Program-made: the position numbers and the translations under genes
Shown here: positions 23,735 to 36,120 of the stretch, in pieces
How positions within the stretch are numbered: position 1 is the stretch's first letter
Layout of the letters: every line of letters begins with the position of its first letter
From: Bimastos eiseni
Lineage: Eukaryota > Annelida > Clitellata > Crassiclitellata > Lumbricidae
Length of the DNA stretch: 64,000 bases
Direction of reading: 5' to 3'
Assembly (NCBI GenBank): GCA_959347315.1
Contig: OY365818.1
Coordinates: 2,620,654-2,684,653, forward strand
The notes under the pieces: model-generated
Seen by the model: only the letters and a program-made list of their open reading frames with translations
Databases searched by the model: none
Told to the model about the DNA's origin: nothing

Positions 23735-23820
23735 TAAATACATATATATATATGCATATATATATGCATAGATATATATGCATATATATATGTATATATA
23801 TATACATATATATATAAGCT
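23735..23820. repeat. (TATATATGCA)n palindromic AT repeat
   Basis: TATATATGCATATATA units, self-complementary, about 85 bp. Confidence 0.8.
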
Positions 23821-24004
23821 GTTCCTTCGTGTATTTAGATTGCTATCTGTTTTGCCAAGTGTTCAATTATTTATTCAGACGTAACAGAAGAAAAAGGTGA
23901 AGGTGCACAAACGGACGGACAGACTAACAATCAGACGGACAGGAAGACAGACCAGTAAAGGACATGAGGTGACAGATGAACAGATCGAAAGACACCAATA
24001 GAAA

Positions 24005-24010
24005 GAACTC

Positions 24011-24055
<45 letters not shown>

Positions 24056-24070
24056 TAGACAGACAGATTC
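24005..24070. repeat. GACA microsatellite
   Basis: Nearly pure (GACA)n, directly next to the MITE at 24085. Confidence 0.9.
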
Positions 24071-24084
24071 TTGCAGAAGGCAGA

Positions 24085-24241
24085 CACGGGGCGTACAGAT
24101 AGGGGGTGTCCGGATTCAAATGCCTCCAATTTCAAGTAGGGGAGGTGGAAATTTACGTTTTACGGAGGGGAATATATTGCATTCCTGGCATTTGAGACCG
24201 GGGGGTTTGCCTCCATCACTCAGAGGGGATTGACGTCTCTG
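24085..24241. mobile_element. hAT-like MITE, related to the copy at 50413
   Basis: The ends are CACGGGGCGTACAGATAG and ...GGATTGACGTCTCTG. In reverse orientation it matches the 149-bp element at 50413 end to end (GTGTCCGGA, CAGAGGGGATTGACGTC, GTTTGCCTCCATCACTCAG). No target duplication is visible, as the flanks are GACA repeats. Confidence 0.65.
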
Positions 24242-24299
24242 GACAGACAGGGAGACAGACAGATAGATAGACAGACAGATAGAAAGACAACCAGACAGA

Positions 24300-24440
24300 C
24301 GAATAGCTTCCCGTGTGGAAGGTCTTATAGAATGGTATCGTTTCAATGTCCTATACGTTTGTAGTTGAAATCCCAGCGTGGGTTTAAGTTTTGCTTTGAG
24401 GGCAGACATCGCACCCTCGTAGGCCATGGCTAAGAAAAGT
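24300..24440 (-). other. unassigned open segment with a good acceptor
   Basis: On the minus strand cttacttttcttag precedes an open stretch beginning M-A-Y-E-G-A-M-S-A-L-K-A-K-L-K. It is shortly followed by GTATAG and runs into a microsatellite. No homology is recognised. It could be a transposon remnant or an exon, and I cannot decide. Confidence 0.2.
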
Positions 24441-25330
24441 AAGGCGCCAAAACATCTGGCTGCATCGTGTGACTGGTATTCGTGACTGCTCTAATTCTAT
24501 GGATAAACTGTTGTCATAATTTATGGTCTGTTACGAACACAATGGGCGTCACCAGTAACGTTGCGCTGCCTAGCTTTCTCATAGGCCAAAGCAATTAACT
24601 GCATGAAAATTACTAACTCGATGGATAAATATACAAACACAATGAGTTAATGAATAAGCGAACTACTACAGTACTAACACAATAACTTAGTAACCAGCAC
24701 AACGACTAAGTTACTAACTAAATCAATAAATGACTCACCAAAATGAATCATTACCATGCATCTATCAAATTTATCAGCCAAATAAATGACTATTTCAACG
24801 ATAAAATGTCTGACCAAATGACACAATTAATGACCAAACAACTACCTCACTAACCAAATCAACTAAAATACAATATATCCTTTCATCAGCCAGTATCATA
24901 AAATGACTTGTGATTACGTCCCACATACATAGTCACTAACCATAAGAGTAGTTATCTAAACAAATAGGTAAAATACTAACGGAATCACCAAATTACTTAC
25001 CTAACGATTAAATAAAAAATCCAAACACAAACTACCGGTCCAACGAAAAAATAAATAATATCCGGTGAAGTAAGTTTCCTACTGACCAAACTATTCGAGT
25101 ACTTGAGTGACCTAACAGTGTGTGACTAAATAGACATAATGTACTAGACCCTACGAGGCCAACGTGAGTTATACGCCACGTGGCTGTGTCTGAGAGGCCT
25201 ACGCTTAGGCCTGTAGGGCTTGAAGGCATCTACAGCCTCTGGCTGTAGGGCAGGACAATGCTGTGTCTGTAGGTCGAAGTAGGCTATTCACAGCAGACGG
25301 ACAACAACCTATTGACGGCTCACTTTCTCT

Positions 25331-25331
25331 A

Positions 25332-25364
<33 letters not shown>

Positions 25365-25392
25365 CTGTCTGTCTATCAATCTATATATCTAT

Positions 25393-25485
<93 letters not shown>

Positions 25486-25985
25486 AATCAGTCTGTCTGT
25501 CTGTCTATCCATCTATCTATCCATCTGTCCGTCCATCCATCCACCCATCCACCCATCCACCCATCCACCCGTCCACCCGTCCATCCGTCCATCCGTCCAT
25601 CCGTCCATCCGTCCATCCGTCCATCCGTCCATCCGTCCATCCGTCCATCCGTCCATCCGTCCACCCGTCCGTCCGTCCGTCCGTCCGTCCGTCCGTCCGT
25701 CCGTCCGTCCGTCCGTCCGTCCGTCCGTCCGTCCGTCCGTCCGTCCGTCCGTCCGTCCGTCCGTCCGTCCGTCCGTCCGTCCGTCCGTCCGTCCGTCCGT
25801 CCGTCCGTCCGTCCGTCCGTCCGTCCGTCCGTCCGTCCGTCCGTCCGTCCGTCCGTCCGTCCGTCCGTCCGTCCGTCCGTCCGTCCGTCCGTCCGTCCGT
25901 CCGTCCGTCCGTCCGTCCGTCCGTCCGTCCGTCCGTCCGTCCGTCCGTCCGTCCATCTGTCCATCCATCTATCCATCCATCTATC
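25331..25985. repeat. 655-bp compound tetranucleotide array with about 70 pure CCGT units
   Basis: The order is (CTGT)n, (CTAT)n of about 25 units, mixed CATC/CACC, an 8-bp CCATCCGT higher-order block (~25560-25665), then pure (CCGT)n from ~25667 to 25952, returning to CATC/CTAT. It has no stops in several frames on both strands, which produces ORFs up to 263 codons that are not genes. Confidence 0.95.
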
Positions 25986-26129
25986 TATCCATACATGTCT
26001 AATGCATCATTGCATATATCATACATATATACACGTATGCATTGTATATGTTGATAGATATGAAATTATATATTCATATATAGAGAAAAGCGCACATGTA
26101 TAATCATATATATGCACACATTATAACGA

Positions 26130-26235
26130 TAATACATACATGCACATGTACATACATACACACATACATACATACATACATACATACACACATACATACA
26201 TACATACATACATACATACATACATACACACACAA
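26130..26235. repeat. CATA microsatellite
   Basis: (ATAC)n with a few CACA interruptions. Confidence 0.9.
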
Positions 26236-26704
26236 TTTCGCTATAGTCGTCTGTATATAATAGACGCATGCATACATGTATATACACACATGCATGCATA
26301 CATTTATTGATACATACATGTACAAAATCGTTTTTTCTTCATCTATATACCAGATGAAAATCGATAAAGATCCTGTCAACTAGTCAATCCTTTAGACATC
26401 CGATATCGCCAACGAACAACATCGAAATGGGTCGATATTCTGTATCATTCACCAGTCGTAAGGGAGAATTGATTAAGATAATTGACAGATAAACCATCTC
26501 GCCGTATCAATAGCCGCCGGGCATAGGCTGTCGAGTAGACTTGTATGTCTGAGACAGGCACATTTGGTTTTGCAAGGAGGTCGCTCGAGAGGCTTTCTAT
26601 TGATGGGTCTTTCGCGCAAGACTAGTATTGAGCGACAGCCCTTTGAGCCTCGTCTAGGCCTTTGGAGGGCTGTGCGGAGACTGTAGACACAGTTCACGTA
26701 GGCC

Positions 26705-27086
26705 TACTGTCTGTCTTTATCTCTGTCTCTCTAAGTCTCTCCATCAAATGTTTATCGTTCTAACTATGTCTGTCAGTGTGTCTGTCAATATATGTCTGTC
26801 TTTCTCTCTCTCTGTCTATCTGTCTGTCTGTCTGCCTTCTTACCTGTATGTCTGTCCATCGATATGTCTGTTTGTCTGTCTGTCTGTCTGTGTGTTTGTC
26901 TATCTGTCTGCCTACCTTTACGTGTGTGCGTGCGTGTGACTGTGTGTGTGTGTGTGACTGTGTGTGTGTGTGTTTGTGTGTGTGACTGTGTGTGTGTGTG
27001 ACTGTGTGTGTGTGTGTGATTGTGTGTGTGTGTGACTGTGTGTTTGTGTGTGTGTGTGTGTGTGACTGTGTGTGTGTGTGTGTGTG

Positions 27087-27150
<64 letters not shown>
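26705..27150. repeat. TCTG and TG microsatellites
   Basis: TCTG units to ~26920, then about 220 bp of TG with regular GACTG interruptions, ending in a pure (TG)n. Confidence 0.9.
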
Positions 27151-27151
<1 letters not shown>

Positions 27152-27819
27152 CTAACTTACTGTCTGTGCGTTTTTGCATGACCTACTTAGAAGAGGGACG
27201 ACGAGGATAAACCAAGAGTAAAAATTGAGAGACAACGATTCTTTTCACGTAGGCACGTAACATCAAGGCCTACATTCTAAAAATCATGTACCACACATAA
27301 TTGACAAAGTGGACATTATTTCTACACCTGAGGAAAGTGCTCCATAAATTATATACACAAGCATCGTAAGAAATGATCATAACAACAACGAATAAAATTA
27401 CTAACCGAAGGAATCAATTACTTATCGAACGATTAAGCCATTAGCTGAGCGACAAAACAGAACCATATCTGGCTGTATCTAGATATCAGGCGTCTTAACT
27501 ACAAACAGGCAACTGACTTTGGATCCTAGTCCTACTAAATGAATGACTAAACTGCTAGTCGAGCATAATATCCAACTGCAAAATCAACTAAATCACTAAT
27601 TTCCCAAGTCATATGAAGATGACGATGAAGAAGAAGATTCAGATGACAAATTACTCTATTGTGTTGTTGATGAAATCAAGGCCACTGTTTCAGTCCGAAA
27701 GAGCGTAACGGTCAAATGTATAAACGGTACTTAAACTGACAATCTTATTGGTCTAACATCAACTTTGTTAGCAACTCAATTGTAATGTAATGTATAGTGT
27801 TAAGTAAATCTTTTAAAAT

Positions 27820-28095
27820 TTCATAGCTCCCCCAAAAGCCACGTCAGGGAGACCAGCTTATTCACCGGCGCTAAACCTAATCAAGCCAGCAACATATCTC
27901 AGCGTCGCGTTCCTTTCAAATGACCGGCGTGGGCAAAGAACAGTATAGTCTTTTCACCTATACCAGGTTTCCAGCGGTGCCATGGCGACATCATTTTCTT
28001 AGCCTCTGCTTATACGGGCTGCGGCCACTTAGCTCCATCACCGGCTGATCTCGAACCGTCTACCTCTGTGCTGCTTGTACAGACTCTAACCACCT
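27820..28095 (-). mobile_element. near full-length tRNA-derived SINE with the GATTACG-family body
   Basis: On the minus strand an A-box-like gaggtggttagagtctg and a B-box-like gacggttcgagatcagcc are followed by a body with ggaaacctggtataggtg and then gcgccggtgaataagctggt. That last motif is the hallmark of the short repeats at 2.73, 30.2, 34.7, 38.2, 39.5 and 46.3 kb. It indicates that those copies are 5'-truncated members of one tRNA-SINE family. Confidence 0.6.
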
Positions 28096-29060
28096 CATTA
28101 TTGAGAACAACGATGTCACATACGTGTTACACATTCGCGCAAACACATGTTTATCGCGCTAAACATACACACTTAATGGGTCTATGGTTTTTTTCATACG
28201 AGACTGCATAAATAAACTAATTATATATGAATTATATACATACGTCAGACAGCGAAAGAAGTGCCTATAGTTTACATGTCTAACTAAATATATTTAAGTA
28301 CAGGGCCTACGTATGTATTATGTATGTATTTAAATGCATATATATGTATTTATTAAGATATTTACATATATAAACAGTTTACTCAGACTGTTCAATGGTT
28401 CCATCATATTACTACAGATGTAAATCGTTTCAATGCAGCATTCCATTTCGAATACGAGGAAGATTCGCATTAAAAAGCGATTCGCCTCCATGTTATGATA
28501 CCCTGGGGCAGACGATCGCAAAAAGAACTGGCGGGCGATAGATCACCAACCCTCCATTAAATACGATACATGAATATATATATATATAATTATGAGAGAG
28601 TATTATTATTTATATGGTACCCTGTTCGGTATTGCTTGCTGCTCATAATTTCAGGTTCAATGGCGTGTAATTCAGTACATATTCCGTACAATGTATAAAC
28701 GACGGAATGTGTTTTCTAATTTTTAATTGTTCATTCCTTATAATATGACATCACGTGCTAAGACTATCAGCCAATCGGAAGTCGAGGACCACCTTCAGGC
28801 CAGAGGCAATAATTTCAAGGTCATTATGACACGGAAAACCAAACGATATCATTCAACGAGATGGAGTATGTTTTATATAGATGTTTATCACCGAAATTTG
28901 ATACTGCCCTTCTTCCAACATGTTTGTCAGTTTGTGACCTGTAGATATTATGACGATGCTGCAGAATATAATAAAATCCCACTTATTTCCTTACATTCTT
29001 CGTTGCCTGTGATCATCAAATACAGGTCTTTCAGCTGATCCACTGAGATGCAAAACAGTC

Positions 29061-29246
29061 ATGGGTCTCTCGTTCACTCCATGCCTCTCTGCTCCTAAGG
29101 ATTGGGATCGACTGCTATTCTCTCTCTTCGTAGCTGAAATTCACTCCCTTCCTTCAAAGAGCGACTCAAACGAAGCTCCCCGTCTCTCCTTGGCTCTCAA
29201 GGATTTGAAAATCCAAGTTCATCTTCTCCTGACGACTGACAATTAA
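29061..29246 (+). pseudogene. possible LINE reverse-transcriptase C-terminal relic
   Basis: A 61-codon frame contains P-K-D-W-D-R-L-L-F-S-L, then S-L-P-S-K-S-D-S, and L-K-D-L-K-I-Q-V-H-L-L. This resembles the LWNxLPxxIRxxPSxxxFKxxLKTHLF end of many non-LTR reverse transcriptases, in degenerate form. No upstream RT domain was found. Alternatively it is chance. Confidence 0.3.
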
Positions 29247-30184
29247 CATTACTATTCTGCATTTTTCTGATGACCAAATATATGTCAGTCGATGAATTTG
29301 GTTTAAGAACTTGCACAAGAGGTAACCGCCTCAGTATGAGGATCAAACACACACCCTCCGTGTAAGTTTCAGTAATCGATTAACTTATTGGTTAATTAAT
29401 TAACAACAGGACGAACCTACTATTACGAATTGTTAAAAGCAGCAAAATGTACTAATAAATCATTGGGTAAATAAACAATTGAACCAACCTTTTAATGCGA
29501 TTGGCTAAAATCAGGAAATTTACTTCCTCGATGTTCAATCTTGTCTAGCCTTTCGTTGCACCTAAACGAACTAACTCGATGCGTTACCTCGCAGTTCTGA
29601 ACTAAACTACTAGAAGTCACTCGGCTGAGCTACTATCAGGCAATCAACGCCACGGAACTGCTATAATCCGCAGGTCGCGGATGAATGGCGAAAATGTCTC
29701 CGCTGTTGAACGATGTTCCCTTACCGAATAACTTTGGTACCTCTGCTGCGTCTACCGACCTGCCTCCAGCTCTTCCGGCTATAGGAAGCTCTCCCTGCCT
29801 TAGGTGGATCGTAGGCTGGTACGAAGCTCGACGAACATCCCAGACGCCGATGAGGCTGAGAACACTGATGATAATACGTCGTGTTTATTACCTCATCAGA
29901 GGAGGAAGGATGCAAAGCATTCTGGTCGTTCCGGAGGTAGGGAATTAACATTGGCGGATGGTTTTACCAAAGTTACTGTGGCAGATTGGTGTTGTGGAGC
30001 ATGGTGGCTGATATAGCTTTTGTTGATCTGATTTCTTGATACATGCATGTATGCTGATGCCTTTTGAGCGACGATTAAATATTCGATTGAGTTCTATAAA
30101 GAAATATTTGCAGGGAAAAATTTCTCGACGACCAAGATCTTAACGTTTTCATTAAAATTTTAACCGTAATCCTAATCGTAATCT

Positions 30185-30330
30185 GCAAACATCTAATGCG
30201 ACCCTCGAAAGGCAAGCGTAGGACACCAGTTTATTCACGAGCACTGTAACGAATCAGAGGGGTAGTCCGTGTGAGGTCAGAGCCCTGTTTCCAAAGGGTC
30301 AGTGGCGGCAAAGTGGTTGCTATTATCCTG
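30185..30330 (-). mobile_element. SINE fragment, GATTACG-tail family
   Basis: On the minus strand: cctctgattcgttacagtgc, tcgtgaataaactggtgtcc, then tacgcttgcctttcgag and an end with attacgattaggattacgg. Confidence 0.6.
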
Positions 30331-30400
30331 AGCTAAATCATGACATTATGAGTAAAACATTAACATTACGAGCCAGATATTGACACGATGGGACCAATCT

Positions 30401-30595
30401 CGTTACGCTCAGTGTGCGCTGAGTGAGTGGATTCGACCCTCGTATTAGGCTTTACTGTGTACGGACCTTGAGCAAGTCCTTCGCACACAATTGTTCTGCA
30501 GTACAACGGCAATTGCGCTGTCGAGGCGTGTTCACTTCTGAGCAGAAACTGTTGGAAGAAGGGCGATATAAAAAAAATAAACAAATAAATAAAAT
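30401..30595 (+). mobile_element. SINE with A-rich tail
   Basis: It matches the copy at 16413 (cgctcagtgtgcgctgagtg; agtccttcgcacacaattgt; aattgcgctgtcgaggcgtg). It ends in gaagggcgatataaaaaaaa followed by a (taaa)n tail. The tRNA-like head is partly lost. Confidence 0.7.
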
Positions 30596-31589
30596 TTCAA
30601 CAGTATGAATTATAACTTAACATTGTCAGTCAGTTCATAACAACGTGAGACAGACACTGATATCGTTAGGCCAGATCTTAGCATCGTGCATCAGATCTAA
30701 AAAAATAACTGTGGAACCACACTCAACTCTATTCTTAGATAGCTATCTGGTTCCTGCATATAGAGCCTAATAAATATCAAGTTGCGCATTCGACCCTTTC
30801 AAATTTACGGCTGCGGTAACGATCAAGAATCATCGTTAAATCGGCCATTTTTAAGGCCAGTAAAGGCTCAGTCATCTCTGGTTTTATCAGACACTCTCCA
30901 ATGTTCGTTCTTGCTTACTAACTAGAATAGCTATTAATGGACAGCCTTGTCTGCTTTGCTGAAGGGTCCGTCTGACGCGTATCTGTTTGTTCGTCTCGGG
31001 ATGGATTCTGATTTATGCGACGAGATAGTTGGTGTCAAGTATAGGAGGCCTACTCCAGGGAGCATTCATTCTCCGTGCAAAGGCTGAGGGACTATTTCTC
31101 GTCTGGCAAACGCTAGGGGTCGCAGCAGGCAGAAAAGATTCACGCAAGACTTACTCCAGCGCAGTATAGAGCAGACAGGAATGTCGCTAACAACATGATA
31201 TTGAGCAATTCGAAGAGAAGCTATTGGTTTCGGGATGTTATCGAAATCACTTTCATAAACAAACAGCAACAAAATTAGTTTTTGACCATAACTGCAAGAT
31301 TTGAAGATTAAACATAGATTATTTTGACATAATAAGGTACAAAAATTGTGGTAGGAAAGACCTAAGAAGAACCGAGGTCATGTAAGTGGTGTCACCCACG
31401 TTGATGAAGGAAGTCACAAAAAAGGTCGAAAGGTCGCTATAACAGCCTATACACAATACTAGGCTAATAATTGCTTAACTAGTTAACTATAGCATCATTC
31501 TTAGACTTAGTCGCGGCACACGCGGACCAGTGACCTTTTCTCTCCCTCGCCATCTCGTTACTGCCACCGACAGTGTAGGGGCCTACTCA

Positions 31590-31680
31590 TTATAACTCAG
31601 TTGGTAAGGGGACGAAGGCGAAGAAATGTTGATGCAGATCATTTCTCCTCAGAGGGGATTTGAAAATCGATCAATCAATT
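31590..31680 (+). repeat. possible tRNA-like relic
   Basis: The A-box-like taactcagttggtaagggga is followed about 50 bp later by a poor B-box (ggatttgaaaatc). It does not fold as an intact tRNA by eye. Confidence 0.2.
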
Positions 31681-32059
31681 TTCGTTTATTCAGATATCAT
31701 GCTGGCAAAAAACGCAGTTTGTTATTATGGTTATGATAAGTACAGATTAATAGTTAGACAGTTACAGTTAGGCCTACGACGAATCAGAAAATCAGTTAGT
31801 TTGAGATCTAATTAGTTGGTTTAAAAGTAGACTCTCTTGGACGACAGTACGGCATCCCGACCAATATTCCATTGCTTATGCACGGCAGAAGTAATATATT
31901 AACGAAAGAAAATATGTCAGTGTGTGAATATGCGAGCAGATTGATTTACTGGAGTTAAGAGATCAGGAGAACATAAGCAAGGCTGAGATAGCGAAAACAA
32001 AGCGATACATGTACACAGTGCAACGTTTTTGAGAGACAGGTAAGAGATACCCGGTTGAG

Positions 32060-32455
32060 TATATCCATACATATACACATAGTCATACACACATACACAT
32101 ATGCACCTATACACATACATATGTAAATGCATAATTTATGCACACATAGAGTAAAAAAGCTTGCAAACATGCTTCGTGCTTGCATGCATACATAATATAC
32201 ACAGGCCTACATCACATGATTGTAAACATGATATATACATACATACATACATACATACATACATACATACATACATACATACACACATACACGCATACAT
32301 ACATACATACATACAAACATACGTACATACATACAAACATACATACATACATACATACACACATACACACACATACATACATACAAACATACATACATAC
32401 ATACAAACATACATACATACACGCACACATACATACATACATACATACATACTTA
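32060..32455. repeat. CATA microsatellite
   Basis: A (CATA)n array with CATAC/CAAACATA variants, densest at 32238-32452. ORFs of His-Thr-Tyr-Ile and Cys-Met-Tyr-Val on the two strands are artefacts. Confidence 0.95.
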
Positions 32456-32635
32456 TATAAATTGTCGCAACCAAATTGTAATTGTAATTCTAATTAGCAA
32501 TTTCAACTGCGCATGTCTCCTATATAAAAAGCATCAACCGATTGCGCTCCAAGTCCCAAAGGCGTAATCTGATAATAGGAATTCTCTAAGTTTAATCCGT
32601 TGAGTAGCATTTGAAGCAGACCAGCGTAACATAAC

Positions 32636-32860
32636 ATGGGTGGGATGGGCGTAGTGATATGTTCTGTGCCTTGCAACCGAAGGGTCGCAGGTTCGAACCC
32701 ACCTCAAATCACTGCATTAAGACCTTCGACAAGCTGCTCACCTGTAACTGTCTGCGAGAAAGGCAACGGGAAACCACTCTCCTCATCCCCGGGTGGCGTA
32801 AAGCCAATGGACCTGCCTTCGGGCAGAGAACTCATCATCATCACCAACGTAGCATAGCGC
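32636..32860 (+). mobile_element. second tRNA-derived SINE type
   Basis: A good B-box (gtcgcaggttcgaaccc, 32685-32701) is followed by a body with ctgtctgcgagaaaggcaac and gggaaaccactctcctcatc, then gcgtaaagccaatggacctg. The body differs from the other SINE family. The 3' end is near the catcatcatcac run. Confidence 0.6.
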
Positions 32861-33599
32861 AGCATGTTTTTGGCTGCTTTCAAGCCAGTCCGGAGGCTTC
32901 GTCTAGGCTCAGATCCAAAAATTGAAAGGTTGAATTAATTTCAAAGCACTCGTCCTATCAGACAACCCGTCTCGAGAGTCTTTGGCTTTACCAGATCCCT
33001 CATCCAATTCGGTTGTAATGAGTTGGTCTACACCAGACGTATACTACAGTGCTGCCGTCGCTGGGAATGTCAGCCAGCGAAAAAGAAGACTCACCGACCC
33101 GTCTTATTTGCCAACCCACTCACTCTCTGTCTAACTCTTTGAATCCCGGTTTATCGATTTCGTTTTCACGAAGCGCCTATGGATAAGTATTTCTGGGCGC
33201 TGTATAAATATTCAGTTTACGATTACGATGTGCGTTGGTTTGGCATTGCATTGAGGACTGGCTACTGTTCCTGCAGGAACTCAGTTGTTCAACCACGGGT
33301 ACCCAGTGTCGACCCACCCTCAGCCGACAAAACGGTTCCCTCGGCTCCCCGCTAGAAGACTGCTATAAGGGAAAGCTGGACGCATTCTCAGGAATGGCAT
33401 CCCTGTCACACTGCGCTTAGCTCCCAGAGGATAGATACTCTACTGTGTTTTAGTAGTCTTGAAGCAGTCCTATTCAGCGGAAGTTGAACCGGGAGCACTC
33501 CTGAACGGGTGCTACATAAAACTTCCCAAATAATAATAATACAAAATAAATAAATAATAGTAATTACAATTATAAATGATAATAACAATAATGATTATA

Positions 33600-33679
33600 A
33601 TAAAATAATAATAGTAATAATATTAATAATAATAATAATAGCGATGATGATGATGATGATGATGACGATGATGATGATG

Positions 33680-33720
<41 letters not shown>

Positions 33721-33737
33721 TAATAATAATAATAGAG

Positions 33738-33791
<54 letters not shown>

Positions 33792-33794
33792 GAG

Positions 33795-33864
<70 letters not shown>

Positions 33865-33870
33865 TATTAT
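33600..33870. repeat. AAT and ATG microsatellite
   Basis: (GATGAT)n then a long (AAT)n with two AGAGAT interruptions spaced ~60 bp apart. Confidence 0.95.
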
Positions 33871-34300
33871 CCACAACTGTCATTCACTTTAACCTCTACC
33901 GCGCTCGAGTTGAGAACGTCGAGAACATTGAAAGGCTTTTTTTGGTTTACAGCGTATTCAGACCTAAATACCTGACCGCAATATTAACCTTTATAAGCAG
34001 GAACAGGTGATGTGCACATTCGTTATACTGCAAACAGGATGCTGCCTTTGAGTAAATGTCGAAGAGCTTAACAGACACATTACCTTTGGCAAAGCAAAGG
34101 CCGAGAGCCGAGTTTCCTAAACATCACCAGAAGATGTTCCCAACGCTGTTTCTCATTAACGCCAATTGTATCGCCAATTCGCCATCCCGTATATTTATCT
34201 TGACTTGTATGTGGTGACATTTGAGGAGTGTCTAGTAGCCACGAAATGTCCCACTCGTAAAAACAAAGCGAGCGATGACATACTTAGATAATTAAAGAAA

Positions 34301-34360
34301 ACTCGCCACTGTTTGCACCTTGACAATTCCAGTCCCAAGGAGAAGGGCGACGCTAATGTC
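34301..34360 (+). repeat. dispersed ~60-bp element, copy 5
   Basis: Reads ccactgtttgcaccttgaca, attccagtcccaaggag, aagggcgacgctaatg. Confidence 0.7.
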
Positions 34361-34685
34361 AGTTATGTTCGAGCGTATAATTTGTTCTGTATGTCTACAA
34401 GTCTTGGTGTTGTTCGGTTTGACATCTGTTTGTTTATTAACGAACGGATTACAGAACTTGTCAAAGTTGCAACAAGCTAAGGTTTTACAGCTGGGGATTC
34501 AATTAAACAAATATACAAAACAATACAATGATTAACTCTATTAAGTGAACTTCATAAATGGATTTACCGATTTTGTAACTGCTCTATACAGATGTAATTT
34601 GCTTTATTTATGATTGTGTTTCACTCGAATAGCATACAAGTCCAAACTTTCGCCAAAGGCACATAACTGAATAGCGTTCGCGAAC

Positions 34686-34815
34686 GCACTGGTTTCCTGC
34701 GCAAAGCTCTCGAGTGGCACTTTAGAAGCTTGGAGAATACATTGTAGTTATGATCACGATACGATTACGAATCCGAATACGATAACGATTACGATTACGG
34801 TAATGATTACGAAGA
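34686..34815 (+). repeat. SINE fragment with extended GATTACG tail
   Basis: It has actggtttcctgcgcaaagc and tcgagtggcactttagaagc. The tail is unusually long, with repeated acgattacga / ataacgattacgattacgg. Confidence 0.6.
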
Positions 34816-35340
34816 GAAGACAACACTCTGGCTCTTAGTTGGTGTTCAGAAACGCGGCACCATGCATACGTACCTTCCCCTAATCGAATCGTCAATCGTT
34901 GAAGACTGCTTCCGGTGGTGATCATTCTAGATTCATTTCTATAGAAGCGTGATAAAAACAGAAGCGCATCTGCATAACCTTTCAGCAATTGCGTGCCTCT
35001 GCCTGGATGATTGCGACGCTCACTCGAGATCAGGTGCGACTTATAACAGAAATATCATTGCGCTTATACCTGCGTGATGATAGTGACGATGACGACGACG
35101 ATGATGGTGACGACGACGATGGTGATGATGACTGTGTCATCCAAAACTATGAACGTGAGCCGCATGAGTCTTACAGTTTCACAGAGTGTTGTTTGAGCTC
35201 GATATCGCAGAATGTTTTGGACTGACAAATGTGCAGACATTTCAAACCTCAAAGGTATGTCTATAAGAAATGATTAACGGATGCTACGTAATATGTGTGT
35301 AAGCAGTTGTTGCATGTTTAACGACACTGTGTGATAACAG

Positions 35341-35407
35341 AGATCATTAGCGTCTCCCTCCTCCCTTAGCCATTGGGACTGGCACTGCCAGAGTGCAAAA
35401 AGTGGGG
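35341..35407 (-). repeat. dispersed ~60-bp element, copy 6
   Basis: On the minus strand: ccactttttgcactctggca, gtgccagtcccaatggc, and gggaggagggagacgctaat, ending gatct. Confidence 0.75.
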
Positions 35408-35805
35408 AGTTAACATTTCGTACGTAATTAGGCCGTAAGACAAGCAGAGAAGCAATCCATTATTATGGTGGATAAGCAATTTCAAAATGCCAATTGACAT
35501 GCGGTGTTTGAACAGAAGGATCAGGAAGCTGCGAACGTTGCTCAGCACACCATCCACTCAGTCTGTGAAGGTTCACGGGAGAAAGTACATTGTTAATGTC
35601 CCGCTCGCTATTTCCTTGTTAATCTTGTTCATTGTAAATCTCATTGCAACTTGTAAATCTTTCTATTACTCTCTACCTCCTTCATTTCATGCTTGTTCTT
35701 CTTGTGATTGTTCTTTTTCTTATACTGATAGCTTTAGAAGTGATATATTAGGCCCTACAGCAGCGGCAGTAATAGTTGTAGTAGTATAAGTAGAAATGGA
35801 AGTAA

Positions 35806-36120
<315 letters not shown>

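Noticed and set aside
25263..26103. 263-codon ORFs on + and 151-162-codon ORFs on - (Val-Arg-Pro-Ser, Thr-Asp-Gly-Arg repeats)
   Set aside because: They are translations of stop-free tetranucleotide repeats in several frames of both strands; no start context, no flanking coding sequence.
29685..30016. Three overlapping ORFs of 70-87 codons near 29.8 kb
   Set aside because: No conserved motif, competing frames of similar length; could be a decayed mobile element but nothing supports it.
31590..31680. tRNA gene
   Set aside because: Only an A-box-like stretch is convincing; the B box is poor and no cloverleaf could be drawn by eye.
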